Part shown: in pieces, positions 9,694-21,488 of the stretch
How the letters are laid out: each line of letters starts with the position of its first letter
How positions within the stretch are numbered: position 1 is the stretch's first letter
Assembly: GCA_021800535.1 (NCBI GenBank)
Contig: JAJYYV010000008.1
Span: forward strand, 1-59,100
Reading direction: 5' to 3'
Source: a bacterium
Lineage (GTDB): Bacteria > Ratteibacteria > UBA8468 > B48-G9 > DTJG01
Length of the DNA: 59,100 bases
Translations under genes and position numbers: made by a program
Notes under the pieces: model-generated
What the model saw: only the letters and a program-made list of their open reading frames with translations
Database searches by the model: none
What the model was told of the DNA's origin: nothing

Positions 9694-11085
9694 ATGATTA
9701 CATTTTTTAATACATTAACCAGAAAAAAAGAAATTTTTCAACCGATAGAAGACAAAATTGTAAAAATATATACCTGTGGTCCTACAGTTTATGATTTTGC
9801 TCATATAGGTAATTTTCGTGCCTATATCTTTGAAGATATACTGCATAGATTTTTGGAATATGAAGGCTTTACAGTAAAACGGGTAATGAATATTACTGAT
9901 ATTGATGATAAAACAATCATTGGCGCCCTAAAAGAAAACATTTCTTTAAATCAATTTACTGAAAAATATATAGAGGCTTTTTTTGAAGATATAAAAAAAT
10001 TAAGAATTAAAACAGATAATATTATATTTTCAAGGGCAACTGAAAATATTCCGGAAATGGTAAACCTTATTAAAACTCTTCTTGAGAAGGGACATGCTTA
10101 TAAAAAAGAAAATTCAATATATTTCAGAATATCTTCTTTCCCTGAGTATGGCAGGCTATCACATTTTGATTTCTCAAAAATAAAAACAGGTACCAGTGTT
10201 GATGCTGATGAGTATGAAAAAGAATCTGCCAGGGATTTTGTTTTATGGAAAGGGGAAAAAGATGATTTCTCATGGGATACAGAAATTGGAAAAGGAAGAC
10301 CCGGATGGCATATTGAATGTTCGGCAATGGGCATGAAATATTTAGGAGAAACATTTGATATGCATACAGGGGGTGTTGATAATATTTTTCCTCACCATGA
10401 AAATGAGATTGCCCAGTGTGAAATGGCAACTGGTAAACCCTTTGTAAAATATTGGCTTCATTGTCAGCATCTGATGGTTAATGGGGAAAAAATGTCAAAA
10501 TCCAAAGGGAATTTTTATACACTAAGGGATTTACTGAAAAAAGGTTATGACCCTGTGGCAATAAGATATCTTTTGATGTCCACGCACTATAGGGACCCTC
10601 TTAATTTTACAGAAAAATCTCTCCAGCAGGCGAAAAACACAGTGGATAGATGGAATGATTTTTACAGAAGAATAAAATTTCTTAATATAGATGAAAGAAA
10701 AAATGAACAGATTTCACAGCAGTGTATAAAAACTGAAAATATTTTTCGGGAATCTCTTGGAGATGATTTAAACATATCAATGGCTTTAGCCGGAATATTT
10801 GAGTTAATGCATAGTACTAATAATTCTATTACAGAAAACAATATAAACCGGGAAAATTTAGAAGAAATAAGTAAAATAATAGAAAAAGTTGATTATGTCT
10901 TACAAGTTTTAAAACCATTTGAAGATTCAATAGATGCAGAAATTTTAACTCTTATAGAAAAAAGAGAACAGGCAAGGAAAGAAAAAGATTTTTCTCAGGC
11001 AGATAAAATACGCAGTATTCTTCAGGAAAAAGGAATTATTTTAGAGGATACACCTTTAGGTCCAAGGTGGAAACAAAAAAAATAA
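9694..11085 (+). CDS. cysS: Cysteinyl-tRNA synthetase
   Basis: The 463-residue class I synthetase charges tRNA-Cys. It shows the zinc ligand Cys28 in YTCGPTVYD, the HIGH box as HIGN at 37-40, further zinc ligands in HIECSAMG and PHHENE, and the KMSKS loop exactly at 266-270 (EKMSKSKGN). The C-terminal helical tRNA-binding domain ends with REQARKEKDFSQADKIR and LEDTPLGPRWK, typical of CysS. The length is standard. The ATG follows the stop of the preceding membrane protein directly and no good ribosome-binding site is visible, suggesting coupled translation. Confidence 0.98.
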   Translation: MITFFNTLTRKKEIFQPIEDKIVKIYTCGPTVYDFAHIGNFRAYIFEDILHRFLEYEGFTVKRVMNITDIDDKTIIGALKENISLNQFTEKYIEAFFEDIKKLRIKTDNIIFSRATENIPEMVNLIKTLLEKGHAYKKENSIYFRISSFPEYGRLSHFDFSKIKTGTSVDADEYEKESARDFVLWKGEKDDFSWDTEIGKGRPGWHIECSAMGMKYLGETFDMHTGGVDNIFPHHENEIAQCEMATGKPFVKYWLHCQHLMVNGEKMSKSKGNFYTLRDLLKKGYDPVAIRYLLMSTHYRDPLNFTEKSLQQAKNTVDRWNDFYRRIKFLNIDERKNEQISQQCIKTENIFRESLGDDLNISMALAGIFELMHSTNNSITENNINRENLEEISKIIEKVDYVLQVLKPFEDSIDAEILTLIEKREQARKEKDFSQADKIRSILQEKGIILEDTPLGPRWKQKK

Positions 11086-11087
11086 AA

Positions 11088-13856
11088 ATGGAAGAAAAAA
11101 TTATTATTCAGGGCGCGCGGGAACATAATCTTAAAAATATCAACATAGAAATACCACGGAATAAATTGGTTGTAGTTACCGGAATTTCAGGTTCAGGGAA
11201 ATCTTCTCTTGCTTTTGATACGCTTTATGCAGAAGGACAGAGAAGGTATATAGAAAGTCTTTCAACCTATGCAAGACAATTTCTTGAACAGATGAAAAAA
11301 CCGGATGTTGATAATATTATAGGACTTCCGCCTGCAATTGCAATAGAACAGAGAAAATCTGCCTCAAATCCCCGTTCCATAGTGGCAACAACTACTGAAA
11401 TATATGATTATCTCAGGCTTCTTTTTTCCAGGGTTGGGATTCCTCATTGTTATAAATGTGGAAGAAAAATCAGCCGTTTTTCATCTTCAGAAATAGTGGA
11501 CAGCATTATTCAGATGCCTGTTAGTGAAATAAATATTTTAGCTCCGCTTGTAAGAGGGAGAAAGGGACAATATAAAAATATATTTGATGATATAAAAAAG
11601 GCAGGATTTTTAAAAGCAAGGATTGACGGGAAGATTTATGATATTGATGAAAAAATTCAGATTGAAAGATACAAGGCACATACAATAGAAATATTTATAG
11701 ACAGGCTAAAAACTTCTGAAGAACATAGCAGGATAGCAGAGAGTATAGAACTTGCCCTGAAAATAGGAAAAGGGCTTGTTATAATAAATAATAAAGGAAA
11801 AGATACATTGTTTAGTGAAAAATATGGATGCCCTGTATGTGGAATAAGTTTTGAAGAACTTGCTCCAAGAAATTTCTCTTTTAATAGTCCTTATGGTGCC
11901 TGTCAGGAATGCAAAGGATTAGGCTTTTTAATAAAAATAGCCCCTGACCTTGTAATTCCGGATAAAACCAAAACCTTCAGGGCAGGAGCAATAAAACCAT
12001 GGCAGGAGGCAGGAGGCAGAGGATTGTTTTTTTATTATAGAGGACTTTTAAGAAATATTCTTTCTTATCTTGGAAAAAATCTTGATGATAGACCTGCAGA
12101 CCTTACAAAAGAGCAATTGAATATTATTCTTTACGGTTCTAATGAATATGAATTTGAAGGGGTTATTCCTAATCTTGAAAGACTTTTTCATCAAACAGAA
12201 AGTCAGCATAGAAAAGAAGAAATAATGAAATATATGAGAGAACTTTCCTGTCCATCCTGTAAAGGAGGCAGACTTAAACCAGAATCTCTTGCTGTTACAG
12301 TTGGAGAAAAATCAATTATGGAAGTTTGTTCTATGAGTGTAGGGCATGTCAAAGATTTTTTTCTTAATCTGACACTTAAAGAAAAAGAAAAAATAATAGC
12401 ACAGCAGATATTAAAAGAAATTATAAGCAGATTATCATTTCTTCAGGAAGTAGGGCTTGATTATCTTACACTTGATAGAATGACACATACACTTTCAGGT
12501 GGTGAGGCTGAAAGGATAAGACTTGCAACCCAGATTGGTTCCGGTCTTGTTGGAGTGCTTTATATACTTGATGAACCAAGTATTGGTCTTCATCCAAGAG
12601 ATAACCAGCGGCTTATAACAACCCTGAAACATTTAAGGGATATTGGTAATACAGTAGTTGTGATTGAGCATGATGAGGATATGATAGAAAATGCAGATTT
12701 TATTATTGACCTTGGCCCGGGGGCTGGAAAACAAGGGGGTAATATTATTGGTGCTGGAACTCTTACAGATATAAAAAACTCACCTGAATCAATAACAGGG
12801 AAATATTTCTCCGGGATGTATAAAATTGCCTTCAAAAATCAAAGAAAAAAACCGGATGGAAAATTTATTGAAGTTATTGGTGCCCAGCATAATAATTTGA
12901 AAAATATAGATATTAAATTCCCAATAGGTTTATTTATATGTGTTGCAGGGGTAAGTGGTTCAGGCAAAAGCAGTCTTGTTGATGACATCTTAAGTAAAGG
13001 TTTAAGAAAAATTTTATATGACAGCAAAGAACTTCCCGGGAAATATAAGGCTATAATTGGCACAGAACACATTGATAAGGTTGTCATAATTGACCAGTCT
13101 CCCATAGGAAGAACACCACGGTCAAATCCGGCAACATATACAGGAGCATTTACATATATCAGAGAAATTTTTTCAAAAACTCAGGAGGCACGAATAAGAG
13201 GATATAAACCAGGAAGATTTAGTTTTAATGTTAAAGATGGCAGATGTGAAGCATGCATGGGTGAGGGTATAACGAAGATTGAAATGCATTTTCTTCCGGA
13301 TGTTTATATCCCTTGTGAGGTATGCAAAGGCAATAGATATAACAAAGAAACACTTGATATAAAATTTAAAGGTAAAAATATAGCAGAAATTCTTTCAATG
13401 AAAATAGATGAGGCTCTTAAATTTTTTGAGAATATTTCCCAGATAAAAAATAAAATTCAAACACTTTATGATGTAGGACTTGGATATTTGGAACTTGGTC
13501 AATCAGCAACAACATTATCAGGTGGAGAAGCCCAGAGGGTTAAACTTGCCACAGAATTATCAAAAAAAGGAAATGAAAGGACATTATATATTCTTGATGA
13601 ACCTACAACAGGGCTGCATATTTATGATATTCAGAAGCTGCTGGATATTATCTATAGACTGGCTGATAAAGGTTCTACAATTATTGTTATAGAACATAAT
13701 CTTGAAGTTATTAAATGTGCTGATTATGTTATAGATTTAGGTCCTGAGGGAGGAGATAAGGGAGGGTATTTAGTATGTGCAGGTACTCCTGAAGACATTA
13801 TAAAGAATAAAAATTCTTATACAGGTAAATTTTTAAAGAAATATATACCCACTTAA
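11088..13856 (+). CDS. uvrA: UvrABC excinuclease subunit A
   Basis: UvrA is the damage-recognition ATPase of nucleotide excision repair. The 922-residue protein carries two ABC ATPase modules: Walker [10 protein letters not shown] near residue 32 and GVSGSGKSS near residue 623, with signature motifs [10 protein letters not shown] and [10 protein letters not shown] and the matching Walker B segments [12 protein letters not shown] and [11 protein letters not shown]. Zinc-module pairs CPVC/CQEC and CEAC/CEVC are present. The ATG at 11088, two bases after the cysS stop, is preferred; a GTG 21 nt upstream would lie within the end of cysS. Length matches the family. Confidence 0.97.
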   Translation: MEEKIIIQGAREHNLKNINIEIPRNKLVVVTGISGSGKSSLAFDTLYAEGQRRYIESLSTYARQFLEQMKKPDVDNIIGLPPAIAIEQRKSASNPRSIVATTTEIYDYLRLLFSRVGIPHCYKCGRKISRFSSSEIVDSIIQMPVSEINILAPLVRGRKGQYKNIFDDIKKAGFLKARIDGKIYDIDEKIQIERYKAHTIEIFIDRLKTSEEHSRIAESIELALKIGKGLVIINNKGKDTLFSEKYGCPVCGISFEELAPRNFSFNSPYGACQECKGLGFLIKIAPDLVIPDKTKTFRAGAIKPWQEAGGRGLFFYYRGLLRNILSYLGKNLDDRPADLTKEQLNIILYGSNEYEFEGVIPNLERLFHQTESQHRKEEIMKYMRELSCPSCKGGRLKPESLAVTVGEKSIMEVCSMSVGHVKDFFLNLTLKEKEKIIAQQILKEIISRLSFLQEVGLDYLTLDRMTHTLSGGEAERIRLATQIGSGLVGVLYILDEPSIGLHPRDNQRLITTLKHLRDIGNTVVVIEHDEDMIENADFIIDLGPGAGKQGGNIIGAGTLTDIKNSPESITGKYFSGMYKIAFKNQRKKPDGKFIEVIGAQHNNLKNIDIKFPIGLFICVAGVSGSGKSSLVDDILSKGLRKILYDSKELPGKYKAIIGTEHIDKVVIIDQSPIGRTPRSNPATYTGAFTYIREIFSKTQEARIRGYKPGRFSFNVKDGRCEACMGEGITKIEMHFLPDVYIPCEVCKGNRYNKETLDIKFKGKNIAEILSMKIDEALKFFENISQIKNKIQTLYDVGLGYLELGQSATTLSGGEAQRVKLATELSKKGNERTLYILDEPTTGLHIYDIQKLLDIIYRLADKGSTIIVIEHNLEVIKCADYVIDLGPEGGDKGGYLVCAGTPEDIIKNKNSYTGKFLKKYIPT

Positions 13857-13867
13857 GTGTAAATATA

Positions 13868-14188
13868 TCAATCAAGGATAGTTTTTATTATTTTTTCAAT
13901 TTTTTCCAGCTGGTCTAAGTTTTTTGTTTTTAAATAATCTGCAACTTTTTCTGCCAAAATATATCTTTTCTGAGTATGTTCAAATCTATTAAAAAGGTCT
14001 TTCATTTTTACACCAAGTCCGTCAGCAATTTTCTTTAGACTTTCCAGAGAAAGATTTCGTTCTCCTCTTTCTACTGAACTAATATATGTGGGATGAAGAT
14101 GTGCTTTTTCTGCAAGGGTTTCCTGTGAAAGTTTTTTTTCTTTTCTTAGTTCTCTTATTCTAATACCAATCTCTTTTTTTATATCCAT
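13868..14188 (-). CDS. XRE-family helix-turn-helix transcriptional regulator
   Basis: The 106-residue protein has a classic XRE/Cro HTH in its first 65 residues (IRELRKEKKLSQETLAEKA, then THPTYISSVERGERNLSLESLKKIADGLGV as scanned in pieces). A short helical C-terminal region rich in Lys and Leu follows. Proteins of this form are usually repressors acting as dimers; the target is unknown. The start at 14188 is chosen because it begins MDIKKEIG. A TATAAT box lies 14 nt upstream on the minus strand, so the leader would be very short. A TTG further upstream is less likely. The gene is convergent with uvrA and divergent from a small hypothetical gene, which it may control. Confidence 0.85.
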   Translation of the reverse strand: MDIKKEIGIRIRELRKEKKLSQETLAEKAHLHPTYISSVERGERNLSLESLKKIADGLGVKMKDLFNRFEHTQKRYILAEKVADYLKTKNLDQLEKIEKIIKTILD

Positions 14189-14312
14189 AGATAGTATTAG
14201 ATTATAAATACCTTTCAATTTATTTCCATAGACAATAAGTATAAATTTGCTGTATAAAAATAGACTTTAAGTATATTTTTATTAATCTATTATAAGATTT
14301 ACTTAAAATACA

Positions 14313-14341
14313 TTAACAAATTATAAATTTTAATGTATAAT
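14313..14341 (+). promoter_or_regulatory. Sigma-70-type promoter for a probably leaderless small gene
   Basis: TTAACA (14313-14318), a 17-nt spacer and TATAAT (14336-14341) form a near-consensus promoter. The expected start site is six to eight bases on, at the ATG at 14348. No ribosome-binding site is present. Confidence 0.7.
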
Positions 14342-14347
14342 AAAATT

Positions 14348-14602
14348 ATGGAATATACTTTTTTATTATCTGCAATACAATCCAGGGATGGGTTTTATAG
14401 GCCTGCTTTATGTTTGAAGACAGTAGATGAATCGTGGTATGTTTTTACAGATTCCGCAGGAGTATGCTTTAGAAGATTAAAGGACCCTGTAAAGGAGGAT
14501 TTTAGTCCTGAGGAAATGAAAAAACAATATTTTGGTATTTATAGGCTTATTACCCAGAAGTGGAATGAAATCAGCACAGTACTTAAGAAACCAGTGGTAT
14601 AA
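14348..14602 (+). CDS. Small hypothetical protein
   Basis: The 84-residue protein starts MEYTFLLSAIQSRDGFYRPAL and is soluble, with aromatic residues and no recognisable motif. It ends in a short helix (RLITQKWNEISTVLKK). An ATG 15 nt upstream would lie across the -10 box of the promoter at 14313-14341, so the ATG at 14348 is preferred and the message should be leaderless. It is divergent from the XRE regulator; such a pairing often means the regulator controls this gene, but this is inference. I do not recognise the family. Confidence 0.6.
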   Translation: MEYTFLLSAIQSRDGFYRPALCLKTVDESWYVFTDSAGVCFRRLKDPVKEDFSPEEMKKQYFGIYRLITQKWNEISTVLKKPVV

Positions 14603-14621
14603 AACAACTATTTGATTTTTA

Positions 14622-15068
14622 TTATGGCGTAATATTTGTTTTTGTATTTACTGTGGCTGAAGAGGGTTTGTGTGTTTCCATAGGATGTGGTGTTGGTATT
14701 CCCTGTTGATATATATAATTTTTTACTATACCTGTATTTCTATCAATCCATACTAATAAAGTATTTTTATTTTCACTAACTCTTTCATTTGCTATTGGAT
14801 AACCTTTGGCAAAAGTCATGCTGCCTTTTTCTATATATTCATATACATATACCATATATTTTTGTTTAATATTTTGTTTATTTAATACACTATAATATAT
14901 TATTTTGTTTGGAGGCCCAAACCAGGTAAGAATATCAGTAGTTGTGGTTTTTCCTTTTATAATTTTTGATAGAGTGGTTTTTTGAATGGATGTTCCGCTT
15001 GTTTCTTTAATAGTGGCACATCCTGTAAAAAAGATGGCTAAAGCTAATAAAACCCAGATTTTTTTCAT
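14622..15068 (-). CDS. BamE/SmpA-like outer-membrane lipoprotein
   Basis: The 148-residue protein has a lipoprotein signal peptide (MKKIWVLLALAIFFTGC) with lipobox FTGC, so Cys17 should be lipidated. Residues about 35-105 (LSKIIKGKTTTTDILTWFGPP) match the BamE/SmpA-OmlA opening pattern in which a short helix leads to a GxP-type turn and beta-strands. The C-terminal tail is rich in Pro, Thr and Lys. Such proteins assist outer-membrane barrel assembly or act as general surface lipoproteins. AGGAGGAT just upstream is a strong ribosome-binding site. An outer-membrane lipoprotein supports a diderm organism. Confidence 0.72.
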   Translation of the reverse strand: MKKIWVLLALAIFFTGCATIKETSGTSIQKTTLSKIIKGKTTTTDILTWFGPPNKIIYYSVLNKQNIKQKYMVYVYEYIEKGSMTFAKGYPIANERVSENKNTLLVWIDRNTGIVKNYIYQQGIPTPHPMETHKPSSATVNTKTNITP

Positions 15069-15409
15069 GTCATCCTCCTCTAATATTATATGTAAATATT
15101 CACTGAACTTTGTTCATATTTACAGCCACAGAGGCACTAAGGCATATAGGCATAGAGTAAAAACTAAAATACATTAAATACTTTGTGCCTTTGTGCCTGA
15201 GTATTGCATTCTCCTATGTCAAGTTTTATCTTTGTGCCTACTTATTACTATATACTTCACGGAGTATTTACTATTATATATATATTAGTATAGAATTTTT
15301 TATCTAAAAAGTCAACTTATTGCGATTTTTGTATTTTACATTTTTCATTAAATATTTTAAAATAGATTTTAAAGTATTTAAACTATTTATATCAATTTGG
15401 GAGGAAAAA
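15069..15409. repeat. Non-coding region with GGCAC/GTGCC repeats and an imperfect hairpin
   Basis: This 341-nt stretch between the lipoprotein and fucI holds no credible gene. AGGCACTAAGGCA (15132-15144) is complementary at 12 of 13 positions to TGCCTTTGTGCCT (15186-15198), forming a hairpin with a 41-nt AT-rich loop. A further GTGCC unit lies near 15234. The function is unknown; it may be a dispersed repeat. A strong ribosome-binding site GGGAGG at 15399-15404 serves fucI. Confidence 0.55.
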
Positions 15410-17143
15410 ATGACAGAAAATAGAAATACAGTAATTCATCTTGGCACAGAAAATCTTTCAAAAGAAAAAGAGCCTGTAATAGGAGTATTTGCGCCCTGCG
15501 ACCCGCGGATTGATAAACAATCAAGAGAAAGAGTAATAAATATAATTAAAATGACGGCTGAAAAAATAGCAGAAAATATAAATGTATCTCAAGATGCAAA
15601 TCCATTAAAAATAGTCTATAGTTCTGTTTTGATTGATGGAGAAAAACAAGCGGATATAGTAGCAAGACAGTTTGAAAAAGCCGGGGTAAATATACTTGTA
15701 GGTGTCGCGGACACATGGGCATTTCCACAATTAACGACGATTTCTCTTCTCCAGCAATTTCCCAAAGATACTCCTATTAACCTTACCTGCGGAAATAGCG
15801 GACCAAAGCCAGGGGTTGTATATGTTCATGCCACAAATGGAGCCATATCACAATATGGCAAACTCATTCATATTAATGTGGGTAATTGGCCTGATACAGG
15901 GTTAAATCCTGTCATGAGTGACAAAACAACTAAGGTTTTAATAGACTGGTGTTATGCCGCAATTACATATCAAAAACTTAAAGGAAGACGGGTTGTAATA
16001 TTTGGACATGATTCAATGGGAATGGAAACAGCCCTTGCCCATATTATTCCTACAAGAAATATATTTGGTATAGAAATCACAAGAATTGATATGAAACTTC
16101 TTGCTGATATGCTTAATAAAAAAGCATATGATGAAAAGGAATTAAAATTATTAAGAACCTGGTTTGATAAGTATTGTAGTGGAAGAATTGAAATAAGAAA
16201 CAGTCAGGATGAAGAAAGATTTAACAAATCACTGGCAATGTATTTGATAACAAGAGATATAATGAGTCAACTTAATGCTGTAGGAGGCGGATTTATGAGC
16301 CAGACTGAATGGGGTTCAGATTTAAGGGGAATACCTCTTCCTGTAGCTGATATAATGGAATCTCTTTTTAATTCCACTTTTGACCATAATGGAAAAAAGC
16401 AGCCGTTTCCATTTGCAACTGAAGCAGATGTCCAGGGTCTTTTAACCATGCTTTTTTTCACTTACTTAACAGGAGGAAATCCTCCACTATTTATGGATTT
16501 TAGAAAAGTCTGGGAGCCATGGGAAATTATTGACCTGGCAAAAAAGATTAATATACCTCTAACCGGTAAAACTTTATGGGAGAAAAAGGGATTTATTGAT
16601 GGAGATAATTCCGGCAGTGCCTCGTTTGATTGGGCTGGAAAACCAGGGGATTCTATAAAAGATATAATGTCCAGTATAAAATTTCCTCTTGCAGAAGAAT
16701 TTTATTTCCCAGGGCTTGGCAATTCAGTAAATTTTATTTCTCCTGCAGGTATAGAAGGAATTGCAGGCAGGATTTCATATAACAGTTTAACTAATACTTT
16801 TTCTTTAGTGTGGGACCAGGCACAAACAATAGACCTGCCAGAAAAATTATCAGAGTCTGTTTGTAAAATATCAACAAACACATGGCCACATACTTTTGTT
16901 GTTCCTAAATATGCTACAATGTTTGAATATAAACAATACGCACCTGCCAACCATTTTCATATGATATGGTCATTATCTCCTGCAAGGCTTCAATACTGGA
17001 TGGATATTACTAATGTCATTTCAGTAACTCCATGGGCGGCAAAACCTGCATTTATAGAAGAAGTTGACAGACCAATGCCTCTTCTTTATTTACTTAATGG
17101 AGGAGAAACAACAACTAAAATTATTCTGGCAAAAAAGATATAA
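15410..17143 (+). CDS. fucI: L-fucose isomerase
   Basis: FucI interconverts L-fucose and L-fuculose (also D-arabinose and D-ribulose) with Mn2+, the first step of fucose use. The 577-residue protein is close to the usual 590. Metal and catalytic positions are legible: Glu338 in FATEADVQG, Asp363 in FMDFRKVW and His515 in NHFHMIW. N-terminal GVFAPCDPRID and LTCGNSGPKPGVVY fit the family. The ATG at 15410 is chosen because GGGAGG lies just upstream; a longer frame upstream would add 30 hydrophobic residues and is unlikely. A UlaG-like hydrolase gene follows after 14 nt. No fuculokinase or aldolase is nearby. Confidence 0.93.
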   Translation: MTENRNTVIHLGTENLSKEKEPVIGVFAPCDPRIDKQSRERVINIIKMTAEKIAENINVSQDANPLKIVYSSVLIDGEKQADIVARQFEKAGVNILVGVADTWAFPQLTTISLLQQFPKDTPINLTCGNSGPKPGVVYVHATNGAISQYGKLIHINVGNWPDTGLNPVMSDKTTKVLIDWCYAAITYQKLKGRRVVIFGHDSMGMETALAHIIPTRNIFGIEITRIDMKLLADMLNKKAYDEKELKLLRTWFDKYCSGRIEIRNSQDEERFNKSLAMYLITRDIMSQLNAVGGGFMSQTEWGSDLRGIPLPVADIMESLFNSTFDHNGKKQPFPFATEADVQGLLTMLFFTYLTGGNPPLFMDFRKVWEPWEIIDLAKKINIPLTGKTLWEKKGFIDGDNSGSASFDWAGKPGDSIKDIMSSIKFPLAEEFYFPGLGNSVNFISPAGIEGIAGRISYNSLTNTFSLVWDQAQTIDLPEKLSESVCKISTNTWPHTFVVPKYATMFEYKQYAPANHFHMIWSLSPARLQYWMDITNVISVTPWAAKPAFIEEVDRPMPLLYLLNGGETTTKIILAKKI

Positions 17144-17157
17144 GGAGAAAATCTTTT

Positions 17158-17775
17158 ATGGATATTACAAATATTAAATGGCTTGGACATGCATCTTTTA
17201 GAATAGAAGGTCCTAAAGTTATATATATTGACCCATTTAAAATTAATCCTGCAATATCTGCAGACATAATTCTTATAACCCATAGTCATTTTGACCACTT
17301 TTCCCCTGAAGATATAAATAAAATAAAAACTGCAGATACTTTTTTAATTGCTCCAAAAGATTGTCAGATTAATTGGAAAACAGAGAAAAGAATAGTCTTA
17401 ATCCCTGATGAAAAAATAGATATTGAAGGAATAAAAATACATGCTGTTTCTGCCTATAATACAAATAAAAAATTTCATCCAAAAACTAACAATTGGGTTG
17501 GATATATTATAGATATAAATGAATTCAAAATTTATCATGCCGGGGATACAGATGAAATTAAAGAAATGGAAAATATTGATGTGGATATTGCCCTTTTACC
17601 TGTTGGAGGAACATATACAATGGATGCTAAAGAATCAGCATCTGCTTTAAAAAAAATAAAAACAAAAGCAGTTATTCCCATGCACTATGGAAGCATAGTA
17701 GGAACAGAAGACGCGGCAATAGTACTAAAAAACAGCACCAATATAAATATTATAATCCCTGAAAAATCTATCTAA
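17158..17775 (+). CDS. Metallo-beta-lactamase-fold hydrolase (UlaG/UPF0173-like)
   Basis: The 205-residue protein contains the metal-binding motif His42-x-His44-x-Asp46-His47 (HSHFDHF), an N-terminal WLGHASFRI strand typical of UlaG-like members, a downstream Asp in YHAGDTDE and a late His in IPMHYGS. These give the binuclear metal site. UlaG is an L-ascorbate-6-phosphate lactonase, but many relatives in this family have unknown substrates. The gene starts 14 nt after fucI with GGAGAA upstream, so it is probably in one transcript with it, hinting at a role in sugar metabolism. This context argument is weak. Confidence 0.82.
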   Translation: MDITNIKWLGHASFRIEGPKVIYIDPFKINPAISADIILITHSHFDHFSPEDINKIKTADTFLIAPKDCQINWKTEKRIVLIPDEKIDIEGIKIHAVSAYNTNKKFHPKTNNWVGYIIDINEFKIYHAGDTDEIKEMENIDVDIALLPVGGTYTMDAKESASALKKIKTKAVIPMHYGSIVGTEDAAIVLKNSTNINIIIPEKSI

Positions 17776-17853
17776 AATAATTTTAATACCAATCAAAATT
17801 ATGCTATAATAATATATTTATTTTTTTAATTTTTATCTCAATTCAATAAAAAA

Positions 17854-18591
17854 ATGGCAAGAGTAGGAAATATAATTGAAAATTATCTTATTGAGAAAGT
17901 AATATGGCAGGGCAGTACTTCCACAATATATCTTGGAAAAGCAGATTTATCTAATGCGGAATATGGACAATATATAGCAATAAAAGCTTTAAGTTCAAGG
18001 AAAACCTCTTCTTCATATATAAGACAATTTAAAAGAGAAGCGAAAATATTAATGACCCTAAGCCATCCTAATATTCTTAAAATATTTAAATTTGTAAAAA
18101 ACAGTGAAAATTTTTATCATTTTATGGAATATATAGATGGAAAAAGTTTGCGAAGGGTAATGATGGAAAAAATTTTTTCATTTGAAGAGATAATAAAAAT
18201 TTTCAAAAGTAATCTTTATGCCCTTGAATATATGGAAAAAAATAAAATAATACATAAAGATATTAAACCTGAAAATATAATCGTATCAGATGATTTGCAA
18301 ATAATAAAACTTGCTGATTTTGGATTTGCGACAAAAAAATCTTTTTTTATATTAGACCATTTTCCTTATGCAGGAACAGAACAATATATGGCGCCGGAAA
18401 GGAAAAGAGGGAAAATGGATTATAACAGTGATATTTATAGTCTTGCAAAGACAATAGAAGAACTTCTTGCCAAAATCCAAAACGTTCCGGATTTTATATA
18501 TTATATACTTTCCAAATGCACAAAATTGTCTCCTAAAGAAAGGTACCAAAATGCTGGTCTGGTTCTTGAAGATTTAAAAAATTTTACATAA
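17854..18591 (+). CDS. Serine/threonine protein kinase (minimal Hanks-type domain)
   Basis: At 245 residues this is little more than a bare kinase domain. ATP-site Lys44 lies in IAIKAL, the alpha-C Glu near residue 62, the catalytic loop as HKDIKPENI (Asp136), the DFG motif at 155-157, and the APE-like segment as APERKRG. The Gly-rich loop is poor (WQGSTSTIY). There are no transmembrane segments, PASTA repeats or other output domains, so it is cytosolic; its substrate is unknown. The ATG at 17854 has no ribosome-binding site; a TATAAT box lies 34 nt upstream. Confidence 0.88.
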   Translation: MARVGNIIENYLIEKVIWQGSTSTIYLGKADLSNAEYGQYIAIKALSSRKTSSSYIRQFKREAKILMTLSHPNILKIFKFVKNSENFYHFMEYIDGKSLRRVMMEKIFSFEEIIKIFKSNLYALEYMEKNKIIHKDIKPENIIVSDDLQIIKLADFGFATKKSFFILDHFPYAGTEQYMAPERKRGKMDYNSDIYSLAKTIEELLAKIQNVPDFIYYILSKCTKLSPKERYQNAGLVLEDLKNFT

Positions 18592-18610
18592 TAAAATGTT
18601 AACTATAATT

Positions 18611-18639
18611 TTGACAAAAGTTGGTATATTTAATATGAT
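18611..18639 (+). promoter_or_regulatory. Consensus sigma-70-type promoter for eno
   Basis: A perfect TTGACA (18611-18616), a 17-nt spacer and TATGAT (18634-18639) lie 31 nt before the eno ATG. The transcript start should be near 18646, leaving a short leader with AAGGAG at 18661. It implies a strong housekeeping sigma factor of ordinary type. Confidence 0.8.
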
Positions 18640-18670
18640 ATATTTATAAAGTAAATAATTAAGGAGAAAC

Positions 18671-19932
18671 ATGAAAATATCAGAAATTAAAGCAAGATGG
18701 ATACTTGATTCAAGAGGAAATCCTACAATAGAAGTAGAAGCGCATGCTGAAAACGGATTAAAAGCTTATGCAGATGTACCTTCCGGAGCATCAACAGGAG
18801 AACGGGAAGCTCTTGAATTAAGAGATGGCGGAAAAGAATTTATGGGGAAAGGGGTTTTAAAAGCAATAAATAATGTAAATGAAATTATTGCCCCTAAATT
18901 AAAAGGATATAATATATTTTCTCAGAAGGAAATAGATAATTTAATGATTGAACTTGATGGCACACCAAATAAATCAAACCTTGGAGCAAACGCTATACTT
19001 GGTATAAGTCTTGCATGTGCAAGATTGGCATCTTACTGTTTGAATATTCCGCTATATCAGTATCTTGGAGGTAAAAAAGCGCATGTTCTTCCTATCCCTA
19101 TGTGTAATGTAATGAATGGCGGTTTACATGCAGATAATAATCTTGATATTCAGGAATTTATGATTGTTCCTTTGGGAGCAGAAACTTTTTCACAGTCCTA
19201 TCAGATGGTATCTGAGACATTCCAGCATCTTAAAAAAATACTGAAAAATAAAAAAGAAAGTACATCAGTTGGGGATGAGGGCGGATTTGCCCCTGATGTA
19301 AAAAACCATATTGAAGCATTCAATTCTTTAATTGATAGTATAAGCGAAGCAGGCTATGAACCGGGGAAAGATATATTTTTGGCAATAGATTCAGCTGCAT
19401 CTTCATTTTATAAAGATGGTAAATATCTTTTTGAAGGAGAATACAGAACCTCTGAATGGATGATTGATTATTATGTAAAAATTGTTGATAAATATCCTAT
19501 ATATTCAATTGAAGATGGTCTTGCTGAAAATGATTGGGATGGATGGAGAAAAATGACAGAAGGTCTGGAAGAGAAAATACAGATTGTGGGTGATGATATA
19601 TTTGTTACAAACCCCAAAATTTTTGCCAGAGGGATAAAAGAGGGGATAGGTAATGCAATACTTATAAAAGTTAACCAGATAGGAACGCTTTCAGAAACAT
19701 TAGAATCCATAGAAATGGCTGAAAAATCCGGCTATGGCAGAGTAATTTCCCATAGAAGCGGGGAAACAGAAGACCCTTTTATTGCAGACCTTGCTGTTGC
19801 TACAAATGCAGGACAGATTAAAAGTGGTTCTCTTTCCAGAAGTGAAAGATTATGTAAATATAATCAATTATTAAGAATTGAAGAAAATCTTGGTCAATCT
19901 GCACTTTATGCAGGAAAACTAATTGCCAAATA

Positions 19933-19933
<1 letters not shown>
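18671..19933 (+). CDS. eno: Enolase
   Basis: Enolase converts 2-phosphoglycerate to phosphoenolpyruvate. The 420-residue protein has all landmarks: [11 protein letters not shown] and [15 protein letters not shown] at the N-terminus, [28 protein letters not shown] with the catalytic Glu, [14 protein letters not shown] with metal-binding acids, KVNQIGT with the catalytic Lys, and [14 protein letters not shown] near the end. Length is normal. It carries a strong promoter and AAGGAG ribosome-binding site. It is followed directly by an FtsB/DivIC-like gene, an arrangement seen in some Gram-positive and PVC relatives. Confidence 0.98.
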
Positions 19934-21484
<1,551 letters not shown>

Positions 21485-21488
21485 AAAA

